Positions 1 to 7,508 of a stretch of 15,046 nt of DNA are shown in pieces. The notes beneath the pieces are model-generated. The model was not told the DNA's origin. It worked only from the letters and a program-made list of their open reading frames with translations, and did not search any database. A program made the position numbers and the translations under genes. This DNA is from Rickettsiales bacterium. Lineage in GTDB: Bacteria > Pseudomonadota > Alphaproteobacteria > Rickettsiales > UBA3002. Every line of letters begins with the position of its first letter. Within the stretch, counting starts at the first letter, position 1. The DNA lies in NCBI GenBank assembly GCA_947441895.1, contig CANEUT010000022.1, forward strand, positions 1 to 15,046. The letters are read 5' to 3'.

Positions 1-103
1 CAAGCCGTTTTTTGCCACCGACTTCTTCTGGCGGCGCTGGCTCGCTCTCGGCCACTGGCTGGGGTGAGGGGGCGGCGGCGGGCTTATGTTCTAAATCATC
101 CAT
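1..103 (-). CDS. N-terminus of a truncated gene, possibly SDHAF4/DUF1674 family
   Basis: An open frame on the minus strand starts with ATG at 103-101 and leaves the window at its left edge, giving about 34 residues. An AAGGAAGG ribosome binding site lies a few bases upstream. The visible peptide begins MDDLEHK, is then rich in Ala, Pro and Glu, and ends with EEVGGKKRL. An acidic, Pro/Ala-rich N-terminus followed by a GG-K/R motif resembles the start of the DUF1674 (succinate dehydrogenase assembly factor 4) domain, which continues roughly as GPEPTRYGDWE. From memory, such a gene lies beside rsmB in several alphaproteobacteria. The diagnostic part is outside the window, so the family call is a guess. 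The gene start itself is well supported. It is divergent from rsmB. Confidence 0.5.
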   Translation of the reverse strand, partial: MDDLEHKPAAAPSPQPVAESEPAPPEEVGGKKRL

Positions 104-149
104 GCCTTCCTTTTAGCAAGCCCTGCGATTGGCGCAAGCTCCATTGAAG

Positions 150-223
150 GTGTTCGCGCGTAGCCGAAGGCGAGCCGGAGCGATAGCGAACGAGGGGGAG
201 CGTAGCGGGGGCGGAACGCCCCC
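150..223. repeat. GC-rich structured intergenic element with hairpin
   Basis: The gap between the two divergent genes holds a GC-rich, repeat-like stretch. GTTCGC at 152-157 is mirrored by GCGAAC at 186-191. GGAGCG(A)TAGCG occurs twice, near 178-188 and 198-206. A perfect 7-bp hairpin follows, GGGGGCG (207-213), loop GAA, CGCCCCC (217-223), and ends 8 bases before the first possible rsmB start codon. The hairpin lacks a T-run, so it is not an obvious intrinsic terminator. The internal repetition suggests a dispersed intergenic repeat family or a structured leader; a single copy cannot settle which. Confidence 0.4.
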
Positions 224-273
224 TAACAGCTATGCTGCTTGCGAAGACCTGCCTTTGCTGTCATGAGCAGTTC

Positions 274-1554
274 ATGAACAAACCTGCACATAAACCAAGT
301 CGTGCGCCCGCGTTTTCGGCACGTGGCCATGCCGTGCATTTGCTGGGCGAAATGCTGCGCGAGCATCAAACGCTGGATGAGGCCATGGCTCATCACCCGC
401 TGACGGGTAGCGATTCAGATCAGAAATTTGCGCGCAGTTTGGTGCTCACCACCTTGCGCCATGTGGGGCAGGTGGATGCGCTGCTGAAGCATTATATTGA
501 TAAGCCGCTGCCCGCTAAACGCATGGGCATCACCAATGCGCTACGGCTGGGCGTAGTGCAGTTGCTGGTGCTGGGTACACCGTCGCACGCGGCGGTGAAT
601 GAAACGGTGACGCTGGTGAAAAAAGGCCGCGACGCGGCGCTGGCCGGATTGGTGAATGCAGTGCTGCAAAAAATTACGCGTGAACAACCATCGCTTCCGG
701 GACCTATTCATAACCTGCCAATATGGCTGCGCACGCGCTGGGAAAAGACCTATGGCAAAGAGACCGTGGCGGCGATAGCGCAGGTGGCCGCCGCCCGCGC
801 ACCGTTGGATATTAATACGCGCAGCGATATGCCAAACGCCACGCGGCTCGACCATCAGATGATTCGCATGCCGGCCGACCACGCCGAGGTGGAAAGCCTC
901 GCCGGATATGAAGAAGGAGCATTTTTTGTGCAAGATGTGGCGGCCAGCTACCCCGCCCGACTGTTGGGTGATATGAAGGGGCTGCGCGTGCTGGATATAT
1001 GTGCGGCGCCCGGTGGCAAAACCGCGCAATTGATGCAAGCGGGCGCAACCGTCACCGCGCTGGATCGTTCTGGCGCGCGGCTTAAAACCCTCGCCATCAA
1101 CATGAACCGTTTAGGGCATACGGTAGAAGTAGTGGAGGCGGATGCGTTGCAGTGGCAATCGCAGGCGGCGTATGATGTGATTCTGCTTGATGCGCCCTGT
1201 TCGGCCACGGGCACATGGCGCCGTCATCCGGAGGTGGTGCATCTGCTGCGCGAGGGTGACATGGCCGAGTTGGTAGCGCTGCAACGCGATATTCTGGCGC
1301 GTGCGTGGAGCTGGCTGAAGCCCGGTGGCAAGCTGGTTTATTGTGTGTGTTCGCTGGAGCGTGACGAGGGCGAGGCGCAGGCCGAATGGTTTTTGCAGCA
1401 TCAGGCGGATGCGCGTTTGTTACCGGTCGATGCGTCGACGGAGATTCCGGCCGAGTGCGTGACGCAGGGTTATGTGCGCACCTTGCCATCGCACCTCGCT
1501 GAAAAAGGCGGCATGGATGGTTTTTTTGCCGCGTGTTTTACCAAATCGGCGTAA
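274..1554 (+). CDS. rsmB: 16S rRNA (cytosine-C5)-methyltransferase RsmB
   Basis: SAM-dependent methyltransferase expected to make m5C967 in 16S rRNA. Numbered from the ATG at 274 (426 aa), residues 10-130 form a NusB-like RNA-binding domain and the C-terminal half is the Rossmann methyltransferase. Visible motifs are the SAM-binding DICAAPGGKT (241-250), DAPCS (306-310) whose Cys309 is the motif IV cysteine, and VCSLERDE, whose Cys359 is the motif VI catalytic nucleophile. An in-frame ATG at 232 would add 14 Cys-rich residues unlike the family; neither start has a convincing Shine-Dalgarno, so 274 is preferred but not certain. The frame closes with TAA at 1552. It is followed by a palindromic repeat rather than a direct operon partner. 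Confidence 0.9.
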   Translation: MNKPAHKPSRAPAFSARGHAVHLLGEMLREHQTLDEAMAHHPLTGSDSDQKFARSLVLTTLRHVGQVDALLKHYIDKPLPAKRMGITNALRLGVVQLLVLGTPSHAAVNETVTLVKKGRDAALAGLVNAVLQKITREQPSLPGPIHNLPIWLRTRWEKTYGKETVAAIAQVAAARAPLDINTRSDMPNATRLDHQMIRMPADHAEVESLAGYEEGAFFVQDVAASYPARLLGDMKGLRVLDICAAPGGKTAQLMQAGATVTALDRSGARLKTLAINMNRLGHTVEVVEADALQWQSQAAYDVILLDAPCSATGTWRRHPEVVHLLREGDMAELVALQRDILARAWSWLKPGGKLVYCVCSLERDEGEAQAEWFLQHQADARLLPVDASTEIPAECVTQGYVRTLPSHLAEKGGMDGFFAACFTKSA

Positions 1555-1617
1555 TGCTTGCGGGTTTTAAGGTTTTTGTTGGCGCTCGAATGTGGTGCTG
1601 TTATCAATTCATCAATC

Positions 1618-1702
1618 TGTCATCCCCGCGCAGGCGGGGATCTAAGGCTGCATGTAAAGTCACTGGGTGTGGCCTGAGATTCCTGCTTTCGCAGGAATGA
1701 CA
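1618..1702. repeat. Palindromic repeat element, copy 1 (MITE/REP-like)
   Basis: An 85-bp element with inverted ends: it begins TGTCATCCCCGCGC and ends with the related complement GCAGGAATGACA. Each arm is itself a hairpin, CCCCGC-GCAG-GCGGGG on the left and TTCCTGC-TTTC-GCAGGAA on the right. A second copy with the same ends is at 14343-14413. The GTCATTCCCGC...GCGGGAATGAC type is a widespread intergenic repeat in proteobacteria. Here it fills most of the gap between rsmB and rpe, where either hairpin could attenuate rsmB readthrough. It encodes nothing. Confidence 0.8.
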
Positions 1703-1728
1703 AAAACAAAATTAGGTAAAAACTAAGC

Positions 1729-2388
1729 ATGACCACACCCATTCATATTGCACCGTCCATCCTCTCGGCTGATTTTGCACGGCTGGGCGAAGAGGTGGCG
1801 GCTATTACCAAAGCTGGCGCCGATTTGGTGCATGTCGATGTGATGGATGGGCATTTTGTGCCCAACCTTACCATTGGCCCCGCCGTGGTGGCAGCCCTTC
1901 GCCCCCACACCACACTGCCGCTGGATGTGCATCTGATGATTTCGTGCCTCGACCTCATTCCCGAATTTGCCAAGGCGGGGGCCGACATTATTACCGTTCA
2001 CACCGAAGCCACGCCGCATGTGGATCGTGCGGTGGCACACATCAAATCGCTGGGCAAGAAGGCGGGCGTTTCCATTTGCCCCTCCACCCCTGAATCAGCG
2101 TTGGAATATGTGATGGGCGAGGTGGATTTAATTCTGGTGATGACGGTGAACCCAGGGTTTGGTGGCCAATCATTCCTTCGCAGCCAGTTGCCAAAAATTC
2201 AGAATATCCGTGCCATGATTCAAAAAACCGGTCGCGACATTATGTTGGAAGTAGATGGTGGCATTAATAAAGACACTGCCCGCGAAGTGATTGCCGCCGG
2301 CGCCAATGTATTGGTGGCCGGTTCGGCCGTGTTCACTGGGGGTGCGGCAACCTATGCGGCGAATATCGCTGCGCTACGTGGGAACTAA
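1729..2388 (+). CDS. rpe: Ribulose-phosphate 3-epimerase
   Basis: Interconverts D-ribulose 5-phosphate and D-xylulose 5-phosphate in the non-oxidative pentose phosphate pathway (and the Calvin cycle where present); cytosolic TIM barrel. The 219-aa product is of normal family length. All signature segments are visible: PSILSAD near the N-terminus, HVDVMDGHFVPN with the metal-binding His and catalytic Asp, VHLMI, TVNPGFGGQ in the phosphate-binding loop region, and VDGGIN with the second catalytic Asp. The ATG at 1729 gives the expected N-terminus MTTPIHIAPSILSAD, although the Shine-Dalgarno is weak. gmhA begins 3 nt after the stop codon, so the two are almost certainly cotranscribed. Confidence 0.96.
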   Translation: MTTPIHIAPSILSADFARLGEEVAAITKAGADLVHVDVMDGHFVPNLTIGPAVVAALRPHTTLPLDVHLMISCLDLIPEFAKAGADIITVHTEATPHVDRAVAHIKSLGKKAGVSICPSTPESALEYVMGEVDLILVMTVNPGFGGQSFLRSQLPKIQNIRAMIQKTGRDIMLEVDGGINKDTAREVIAAGANVLVAGSAVFTGGAATYAANIAALRGN

Positions 2389-2391
2389 CCG

Positions 2392-2967
2392 ATGCAAACA
2401 TTATTAGAAACCATTCATGCCGAACACACAAAAGCCATCGATGGCATGTTCCGTGATTGCAGTGAATCACTCACCAAATTGGCGGCGCGCTGCGTTTCTG
2501 CCTTTGCCCAGAACCATAAATTATTTTTCTGTGGGAATGGCGGTAGTGCGTGCGATGCGGCGCATATCGCCGGTGAATTTGTGGGAAGATTTGTGCATGA
2601 CCGCCGGGCCCTGCCGGCCATTGCGCTGACGGCGGATGCGGGCATTTTGACGGCCGTTGCCAATGATTATAGCTATGAAGACGTGTTTTCACGCCAGATT
2701 GAGGCGTTGGGCGCGGCGGGCGATGTTTTAATCGCCATGTCGACCTCGGGTCAGAGCGCTAATGTATTAAAAGCGCTTCACGCGGCTCGCAGTAAGGGTA
2801 TGACCACGGTGTTATTCACCGGTGAAAAGGGTCGAAACAGCGCATCGAATGCTGATTTTTCTATTATTATTCCGTCGCTTGTAACGGCCCAGGTGCAAGA
2901 GGCGCATATGGTGGCGCTGCACGCGCTCGCCAGTTTAATTGAAGCGCAATTATTTCCTCAAGCTTAA
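2392..2967 (+). CDS. gmhA: Sedoheptulose-7-phosphate isomerase (SIS domain)
   Basis: Predicted to convert D-sedoheptulose 7-phosphate to D-glycero-D-manno-heptose 7-phosphate, the first step of ADP-heptose synthesis for the LPS core. The 191-aa protein is one SIS domain: CGNGGSACDAAHIAGEFVGRF carries the sugar-phosphate loop and the catalytic-type Glu62, STSGQSANV is the second SIS phosphate loop, and QEAH carries the conserved His172. Length and motifs fit GmhA. The related DnaA-binding SIS protein DiaA is the main alternative, but the Glu/His pair and pairing with rpe favour the isomerase. rpe acts in the pathway that supplies sedoheptulose 7-phosphate, so the 3-nt gap makes metabolic sense. 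Confidence 0.87.
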   Translation: MQTLLETIHAEHTKAIDGMFRDCSESLTKLAARCVSAFAQNHKLFFCGNGGSACDAAHIAGEFVGRFVHDRRALPAIALTADAGILTAVANDYSYEDVFSRQIEALGAAGDVLIAMSTSGQSANVLKALHAARSKGMTTVLFTGEKGRNSASNADFSIIIPSLVTAQVQEAHMVALHALASLIEAQLFPQA

Positions 2968-3052
2968 CGATTTATTTAGAGTTGAGGAGTAATCTGGTTT
3001 CTGTGAGGCAGTGATGTCTCGCGTAAAAAATAAAAAGATTTAGGAGCGTCTG

Positions 3053-3733
3053 ATGACCGTCGACACCAAACTTGCTGAAATGCTTGCCACGCGTTTATGC
3101 CACGATTTAACTGGCCCCATTGGCGCAGTGAATAATGGCGCGGAATTCCTCGATGAGGAAGGATTCAACATGGAAAACGAAGCCGTGCAGCTGATTGTGA
3201 GCAGTGCGCACGAGGCGGTGAATCGCCTGATGTTCTATCGTCAGGCCTATGGCCGTGTGGGTGATGCAGGCGAGGCCTGCCTCGCCGATAAAAAGATAAT
3301 TGCGCTCGATTTTTTCTCGGGTACCAAAATCAAGCTCGACTGGCCCGATAGCCACACCGATGCGGCGGGCATTCCCGTCAGCCAGAAAATGTCTCGCTTG
3401 TTGTTGAATACCTTAATTATTGTGGGTGCTAGCCTCATTCGTGGCGGTACGCTCTCGGTGCGCCTCAGCATGTCGGATGCCGGTGATAAGGTCATTCAGG
3501 TGACGGGTGAGGGCGAAACCATTAAACTTGATGCCGAAACAGCAGCCATTCTGCAAATGGTTGATGACCGTGCGGCGGGCGATCATGTGGCGCTATCACC
3601 CAAAACGGCGCAGCCATTTTTGGCGCTTATGCTGGCGCAGGAATTGGGTGCAAGCATTGCCTATCATGTGAGTGGTGGCAGTCTGGAAGTGCTGGTGACG
3701 CAACGCCAAGTGGCCCTTGCCACGGCTTCGTAA
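3053..3733 (+). CDS. chpT: Histidine phosphotransferase ChpT
   Basis: ChpT carries phosphate from the hybrid kinase CckA to the response regulators CtrA and CpdR in the alphaproteobacterial cell-cycle relay; cytoplasmic. The 226-aa product has the hallmark motif LCHDLTGPIGAVNNGAEFL at residues 15-33, with His17 the expected phosphorylated residue in the four-helix dimerization bundle. The rest resembles a degenerate HATPase fold without recognisable N, G1 or G2 ATP-binding boxes, as in known ChpT proteins. A TAGGAGC ribosome site precedes the ATG. It follows gmhA by 85 bp and precedes cheA by 153 bp, so it may have its own transcript or be read with either neighbour. ctrA, its usual target, is also in this window; cckA and cpdR are not. 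Confidence 0.88.
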   Translation: MTVDTKLAEMLATRLCHDLTGPIGAVNNGAEFLDEEGFNMENEAVQLIVSSAHEAVNRLMFYRQAYGRVGDAGEACLADKKIIALDFFSGTKIKLDWPDSHTDAAGIPVSQKMSRLLLNTLIIVGASLIRGGTLSVRLSMSDAGDKVIQVTGEGETIKLDAETAAILQMVDDRAAGDHVALSPKTAQPFLALMLAQELGASIAYHVSGGSLEVLVTQRQVALATAS

Positions 3734-3788
3734 GGCAACTTGCGTCACAATTCGGCCACAAAACGTTTAACTCTCATCGTGTTGCGCT

Positions 3789-3863
3789 CTTAACGCTTTC
3801 CATTTTGAGCGGTGAGTGTAATATTGCTCCTGTTATAAAAAACAAAAACGCTTAACGTTTTCC
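3789..3863. promoter_or_regulatory. Candidate control region of the che operon (direct repeat and TTAA half-sites)
   Basis: The 153-bp gap before cheA contains a 13-nt direct repeat with one mismatch: CTTAACGCTTTCC at 3789-3801 and CTTAACGTTTTCC at 3851-3863, spaced 62 bp start to start, about six helical turns. A third TTAAC lies at 3767. The downstream copy sits in an inverted repeat, AAAACG (3845-3850), CTTAA, CGTTTT (3856-3861). TTAAC is the half-site of CtrA, but no pair has the 7-nt spacer of a full CtrA box. It is most simply a promoter with repeated regulator sites; the regulator is not identifiable. Confidence 0.4.
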
Positions 3864-3886
3864 TTTGCACACAGGGATCTGGCCAT

Positions 3887-6640
3887 ATGGATGATTTAAT
3901 TGGCGAGTTTATTACCGAAACATCGGAATCGCTTTCCGTGCTCGACTTAGAGCTGGTGAAGCTTGAACAAAACCCGAATGACCAAGCCATTCTTGGCAAC
4001 ATTTTTCGCTTGGTACACACCATTAAAGGCACCTGCGGTTTTCTTGGTCTGCCACGGCTTGAGTCGGTTGCGCATGCGGGCGAGAATGTGCTCGGCAAAA
4101 TTCGTGACGGCGAAATTATTGTCACGCCCGATGCCATTAGCATTGTGCTTGAGGCCATCGACCGCATTAAAGAACTGATTTCATATCTTTCTGAAAACGG
4201 CTCTGAGCCTGAGGGCGAAGATGGAGATCTTAAAAAACGCCTGAATGCTTTCGCTGATTCTAATGGGGCATCGTCAGGCGGGGGTGCAGCGCCAGTTGCC
4301 GCTGACCCTGCGCCCGAGGAAATGATGGCGCCTGGCGAAGCCAAGGCCGAAGAGCCGTTTACGCCCGATGTAATGGACGAATTAGAGCGCGCTTTTGCCA
4401 GCGCCAGTTCGACGATTGAAGGCGGCATTGATTTCTCGCGTGCACCCGATACGTTTATGGTGGCCGAGCCTGAACCGGAGCCAATCGCTGCCGCGCCTGT
4501 GGCTGTGGCCAAGCCCGCCATTTCTGATCAGGCGAAAGAAAAGGCCATCAAACAAGGGTTAGATACAGAAGCGAAAGATGGCGGCGGTGGCGGTGCAAAC
4601 CAAACCATTCGCGTCAATATCGATGTGCTTGAGAGCCTCATGCAAATGGTGGGCGAGCTGGTGCTTACCCGCAACCAGCTGCTGCAGGTGGTGCGCCACC
4701 GCGATGACCGTGAGCTAAAAGCGCCGTTGCAGCAATTATCGCAAATCACTTCCGAGCTACAAGATAGTGTAATGAAAACCCGCATGCAGCCGATTGGCAC
4801 GGCGTGGTCGAAGTTTCCGCGTCTTATTCGTGATCTCAGTAACGAGCTGAGTAAAAAAATTGAATTAAAAATGATTGGTGAATCCACCGAGCTTGATCGT
4901 CAGCTGCTTGAGATGATTAAAGATCCGCTGACGCATATGGTGCGCAATTCCTGCGACCATGGGCTTGAAGTTCCGGCCGATCGTCTGGCGGCGGGAAAGT
5001 CTGCCACGGGCACGGTAACGCTTTCGGCTTTTCATGAGGGTGGCCACATTATTATTGAAATTACCGATGACGGGCGCGGCCTGAATATTGACCGCATTAA
5101 GCAGAAAATTATTGAAAAAAGCCTCGCCACCGAATCGGAAATCGAACAGATGAGCGATGATCAGCTCATGCAATATATTTTTAAGGCGGGCTTCTCGACG
5201 GCTGAAAAAGTGACCAGCGTTTCGGGTCGTGGTGTGGGCATGGATGTGGTGCGCACCAACATCGAAAAGATTGGTGGCACGGTATCGCTCACTTCGAAAA
5301 TGGGCAAGGGTTCTACCTTCCACATTAAAATTCCGCTTACACTGGCTATTGTTTCGGTGCTGCTGGTGGAATGTTCAAAACAGAAATTTGCCATTCCGCA
5401 AATTAATGTGGTTGAGCTGGTGCGCACGGGTGCTGATTCGGAATATAAGGTGGAAAACATCAACAATGCATCGGTGCTGCGCCTGCGCGACAAGCTGATG
5501 CCACTGATTCGTCTGCGCGACATTCTGCAACTATCAAACCCGGAGGCGGCCGATATTGATGCGGCCAAACCAACCGATAGCTATGTGGTGGTGGTGCGCA
5601 TCGGATCGACTGACTTCGGCTTGGTGATCGATAAGGTATTTGATACCGAAGAAATTGTGGTGAAACCGGTAAGCCGCGTGCTTGGTGAGTTTGATGTGTA
5701 TTCCGGTAATACTATTCTGGGTGATGGCAGCGTGATTATGATTCTGGACCCCAATGGTCTGGTAAAATCACTTGGGGGACGCGATGCTGGTCCCGCGCCG
5801 ATTGATCATTCGGCAGTGCTCAAGGGCGAGAAAATTACTAACTTCCTTGTCTTTAAAGCGGGTGAGGGGGCGCCCAAAGCGGTGCCACTTGAGCTGGTTT
5901 CCCGGCTAGAGGTAATTGACGCGAAGGCGGTCGAACATTCGGGGCATGAAGCGGTTGTGCAATATCGTGGCGATCTTATGCGGTTAAATATATTGCCCGA
6001 AACATCCATTCCAACCGAGGGTGAGTTCGATGTGGTGGTGTTCACCTATGATGGCAGAACCATTGGCCTAGTGGTGGAAGAGATTGTCGATATTATCGAG
6101 GCGCCTTTGGCCATTAAGCTTTCCGCTTCGGAAGAATATTATCTCGGCAGCTTGGTCATTGCTGGTAAAACCACCGATGTGGTCGATGTTGGGTATCTGC
6201 TGAAAGGTTTAGTTAGTGATTTTAGCAACAAAAGTAACACGTCAGCGGTAGTTAAAGGAACGCGGCTGCTGGTGGTGGAAGATAGTATGTTTTTTCTGAA
6301 ACTCATTGTGCCATTCCTCGAGCACGCCGGCTATGAAGTAACGTCGGCGGTGAGCGGTGTGAAGGCACTTGATATTGTGGCCGCCACCCCAAAAGCCTTC
6401 GATATTGTCATCACCGATATTGAGATGCCCGAGATTGACGGATTCGAGCTAACCCGCCGCCTGCGCACCGACCCGCGCTATGCTACTTTACCCATTTTTG
6501 CCTTCACCTCTACCGTCAGCGAAGCCTTCCGAGAGCGTGGCGCGAAGGTGGGCATGGACGGGTTGATTTTGAAAACAGATCGTGAAGCCCTGGCCGTGGC
6601 CGTGGCTGATGCGCTGGAAAAAACCAAGGAGATGGCATAA
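3887..6640 (+). CDS. cheA: Hybrid chemotaxis kinase CheA with two CheW-like domains and C-terminal receiver
   Basis: Autophosphorylating kinase of the chemoreceptor array, donating phosphate to CheY and CheB. Domain order in 917 aa: HPt (about 1-105, LVHTIKG with phospho-His44); a long Ala/Pro/Glu-rich acidic linker (about 125-235) with no recognisable P2 domain; dimerization helices from about 238; HATPase with N box HMVRNSCDHG (350-359), G1 DDGRG (394-398) and G2 GRGVGM (447-452); a CheW domain (about 484-625); a second CheW-like domain (about 650-780); and a receiver (about 793-915) with Glu798/Asp799, phospho-acceptor Asp844 in TDIEMP, and Lys896. AGGGA lies 9 nt before the ATG. The stop overlaps the cheW start by one base (TAATG). 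The attached receiver may act as a phosphate sink or feedback module. Confidence 0.94.
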   Translation: MDDLIGEFITETSESLSVLDLELVKLEQNPNDQAILGNIFRLVHTIKGTCGFLGLPRLESVAHAGENVLGKIRDGEIIVTPDAISIVLEAIDRIKELISYLSENGSEPEGEDGDLKKRLNAFADSNGASSGGGAAPVAADPAPEEMMAPGEAKAEEPFTPDVMDELERAFASASSTIEGGIDFSRAPDTFMVAEPEPEPIAAAPVAVAKPAISDQAKEKAIKQGLDTEAKDGGGGGANQTIRVNIDVLESLMQMVGELVLTRNQLLQVVRHRDDRELKAPLQQLSQITSELQDSVMKTRMQPIGTAWSKFPRLIRDLSNELSKKIELKMIGESTELDRQLLEMIKDPLTHMVRNSCDHGLEVPADRLAAGKSATGTVTLSAFHEGGHIIIEITDDGRGLNIDRIKQKIIEKSLATESEIEQMSDDQLMQYIFKAGFSTAEKVTSVSGRGVGMDVVRTNIEKIGGTVSLTSKMGKGSTFHIKIPLTLAIVSVLLVECSKQKFAIPQINVVELVRTGADSEYKVENINNASVLRLRDKLMPLIRLRDILQLSNPEAADIDAAKPTDSYVVVVRIGSTDFGLVIDKVFDTEEIVVKPVSRVLGEFDVYSGNTILGDGSVIMILDPNGLVKSLGGRDAGPAPIDHSAVLKGEKITNFLVFKAGEGAPKAVPLELVSRLEVIDAKAVEHSGHEAVVQYRGDLMRLNILPETSIPTEGEFDVVVFTYDGRTIGLVVEEIVDIIEAPLAIKLSASEEYYLGSLVIAGKTTDVVDVGYLLKGLVSDFSNKSNTSAVVKGTRLLVVEDSMFFLKLIVPFLEHAGYEVTSAVSGVKALDIVAATPKAFDIVITDIEMPEIDGFELTRRLRTDPRYATLPIFAFTSTVSEAFRERGAKVGMDGLILKTDREALAVAVADALEKTKEMA

Positions 6641-7134
6641 TGGCAGGTGCGCTTACCACGGTTGAATCAAACCATACTGTTAGTGTTGGCGGCGTGGCAA
6701 CCCAGCAATTCGTTACCATGCGTTTGGGGGCACAACTGTTCGGCATTTCGGTGATGGCCGTGCGCGACGTGATGCGCCGTCAGCAAATTGCATCGGTGCC
6801 CCTTGCCCCGCCTGTGATTGCGGGTTCGCTTAATTTACGCGGGCGCATTGTCACCGCTATTGATATGCGGGTTCGCCTCGGCTTGCCTACCTATCCAACA
6901 CCTGAAAAAGTGATGAAAGTGGTAGTTGAATATCAGCATGATTTATTTGCGCTGATGGTCGATAGCGTGGGCGATGTGCTTGCGCTTCCCATGAATCGGT
7001 TCGAAAAAGTTCCATCGAACATGGATGCGAACTGGCGGGCGGTGGCCGCTGGTGTTTTTAAGCTCGAGAAAGAACTGTTGGTGATTTTGGATGTTGCCAG
7101 TGTGATTGACCAGTTGATGCGCGAGGTTGCATGA
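6640..7134 (+). CDS. cheW: Chemotaxis coupling protein CheW
   Basis: Scaffold linking chemoreceptors to CheA in the array. The 164-aa protein is a single CheW domain after about 22 less conserved residues. Signatures are LRLG-type strand RLGAQLFGISVMAVRDVM, NLRGRIVTAIDMRVRLGL containing the NLRG-x-hydrophobic core motif, and VDSVGDVL near the receptor/kinase interface. It starts inside the cheA stop codon and ends in an ATGA overlap with cheY, implying translational coupling and a fixed stoichiometry. It is the only free CheW in the window, although CheA itself carries two CheW-like domains. Confidence 0.94.
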   Translation: MAGALTTVESNHTVSVGGVATQQFVTMRLGAQLFGISVMAVRDVMRRQQIASVPLAPPVIAGSLNLRGRIVTAIDMRVRLGLPTYPTPEKVMKVVVEYQHDLFALMVDSVGDVLALPMNRFEKVPSNMDANWRAVAAGVFKLEKELLVILDVASVIDQLMREVA

Positions 7135-7508
7135 AAACGTGCCTGATCGTTGATGATTCTAAGATTGTACGCAAGGTAGTGCGGCGTATTGTTGAAGGTT
7201 TGGGGTTTGCAGTGTTGGAAGCAGAACATGGCCAAGATGCAGTCGCGCAAGTGCGCAGCAATGCGGTTGATGTGATGATTCTGGACTGGAACATGCCAGT
7301 GATGGATGGTCTGGAATGCATGAAAGAAATTCGTGCTGATAGCTCGATTACTCAACCCAAAATTATTTTCTGCACTACAGAAAATGAATTCAGCAAAATT
7401 CAGCAAGCCATTACCGCGGGTGCCGATGAATATGTCATGAAGCCATTCGATGAGGCCATTATTGCAGGTAAAATGCGCCAATTGGGTATTATCGACGAGG
7501 CATCGTAA
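7131..7508 (+). CDS. cheY: Chemotaxis response regulator CheY
   Basis: Single-domain receiver, 125 aa, expected to be phosphorylated by CheA and to bind the flagellar switch. All active-site residues are present: Asp8 and Asp9 (VDDS), phospho-acceptor Asp52 in LDWNMPVMDG, Thr82/Thr83 in FCTTE as switch residue, and Lys104 in VMKPF. No output domain follows. The start overlaps the cheW stop (ATGA), and the stop codon directly abuts the cheB ATG with no spacer. No cheZ-type phosphatase is visible nearby, so dephosphorylation may depend on another protein or on the CheA receiver as a sink. Confidence 0.94.
   Translation: MKTCLIVDDSKIVRKVVRRIVEGLGFAVLEAEHGQDAVAQVRSNAVDVMILDWNMPVMDGLECMKEIRADSSITQPKIIFCTTENEFSKIQQAITAGADEYVMKPFDEAIIAGKMRQLGIIDEAS

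Noticed and set aside
232..273. Upstream ATG of rsmB giving 14 extra residues
   Set aside because: The extension MLLAKTCLCCHEQF is unlike the family and has no ribosome site; not fully excluded.
3790..4521. Long antisense frame (243 codons) opposite the start of cheA
   Set aside because: It is Ser/Ala/Pro-rich, lacks a ribosome site, runs antisense to the HPt domain and linker of cheA and across its promoter, and has no recognisable motif; it is a compositional shadow.
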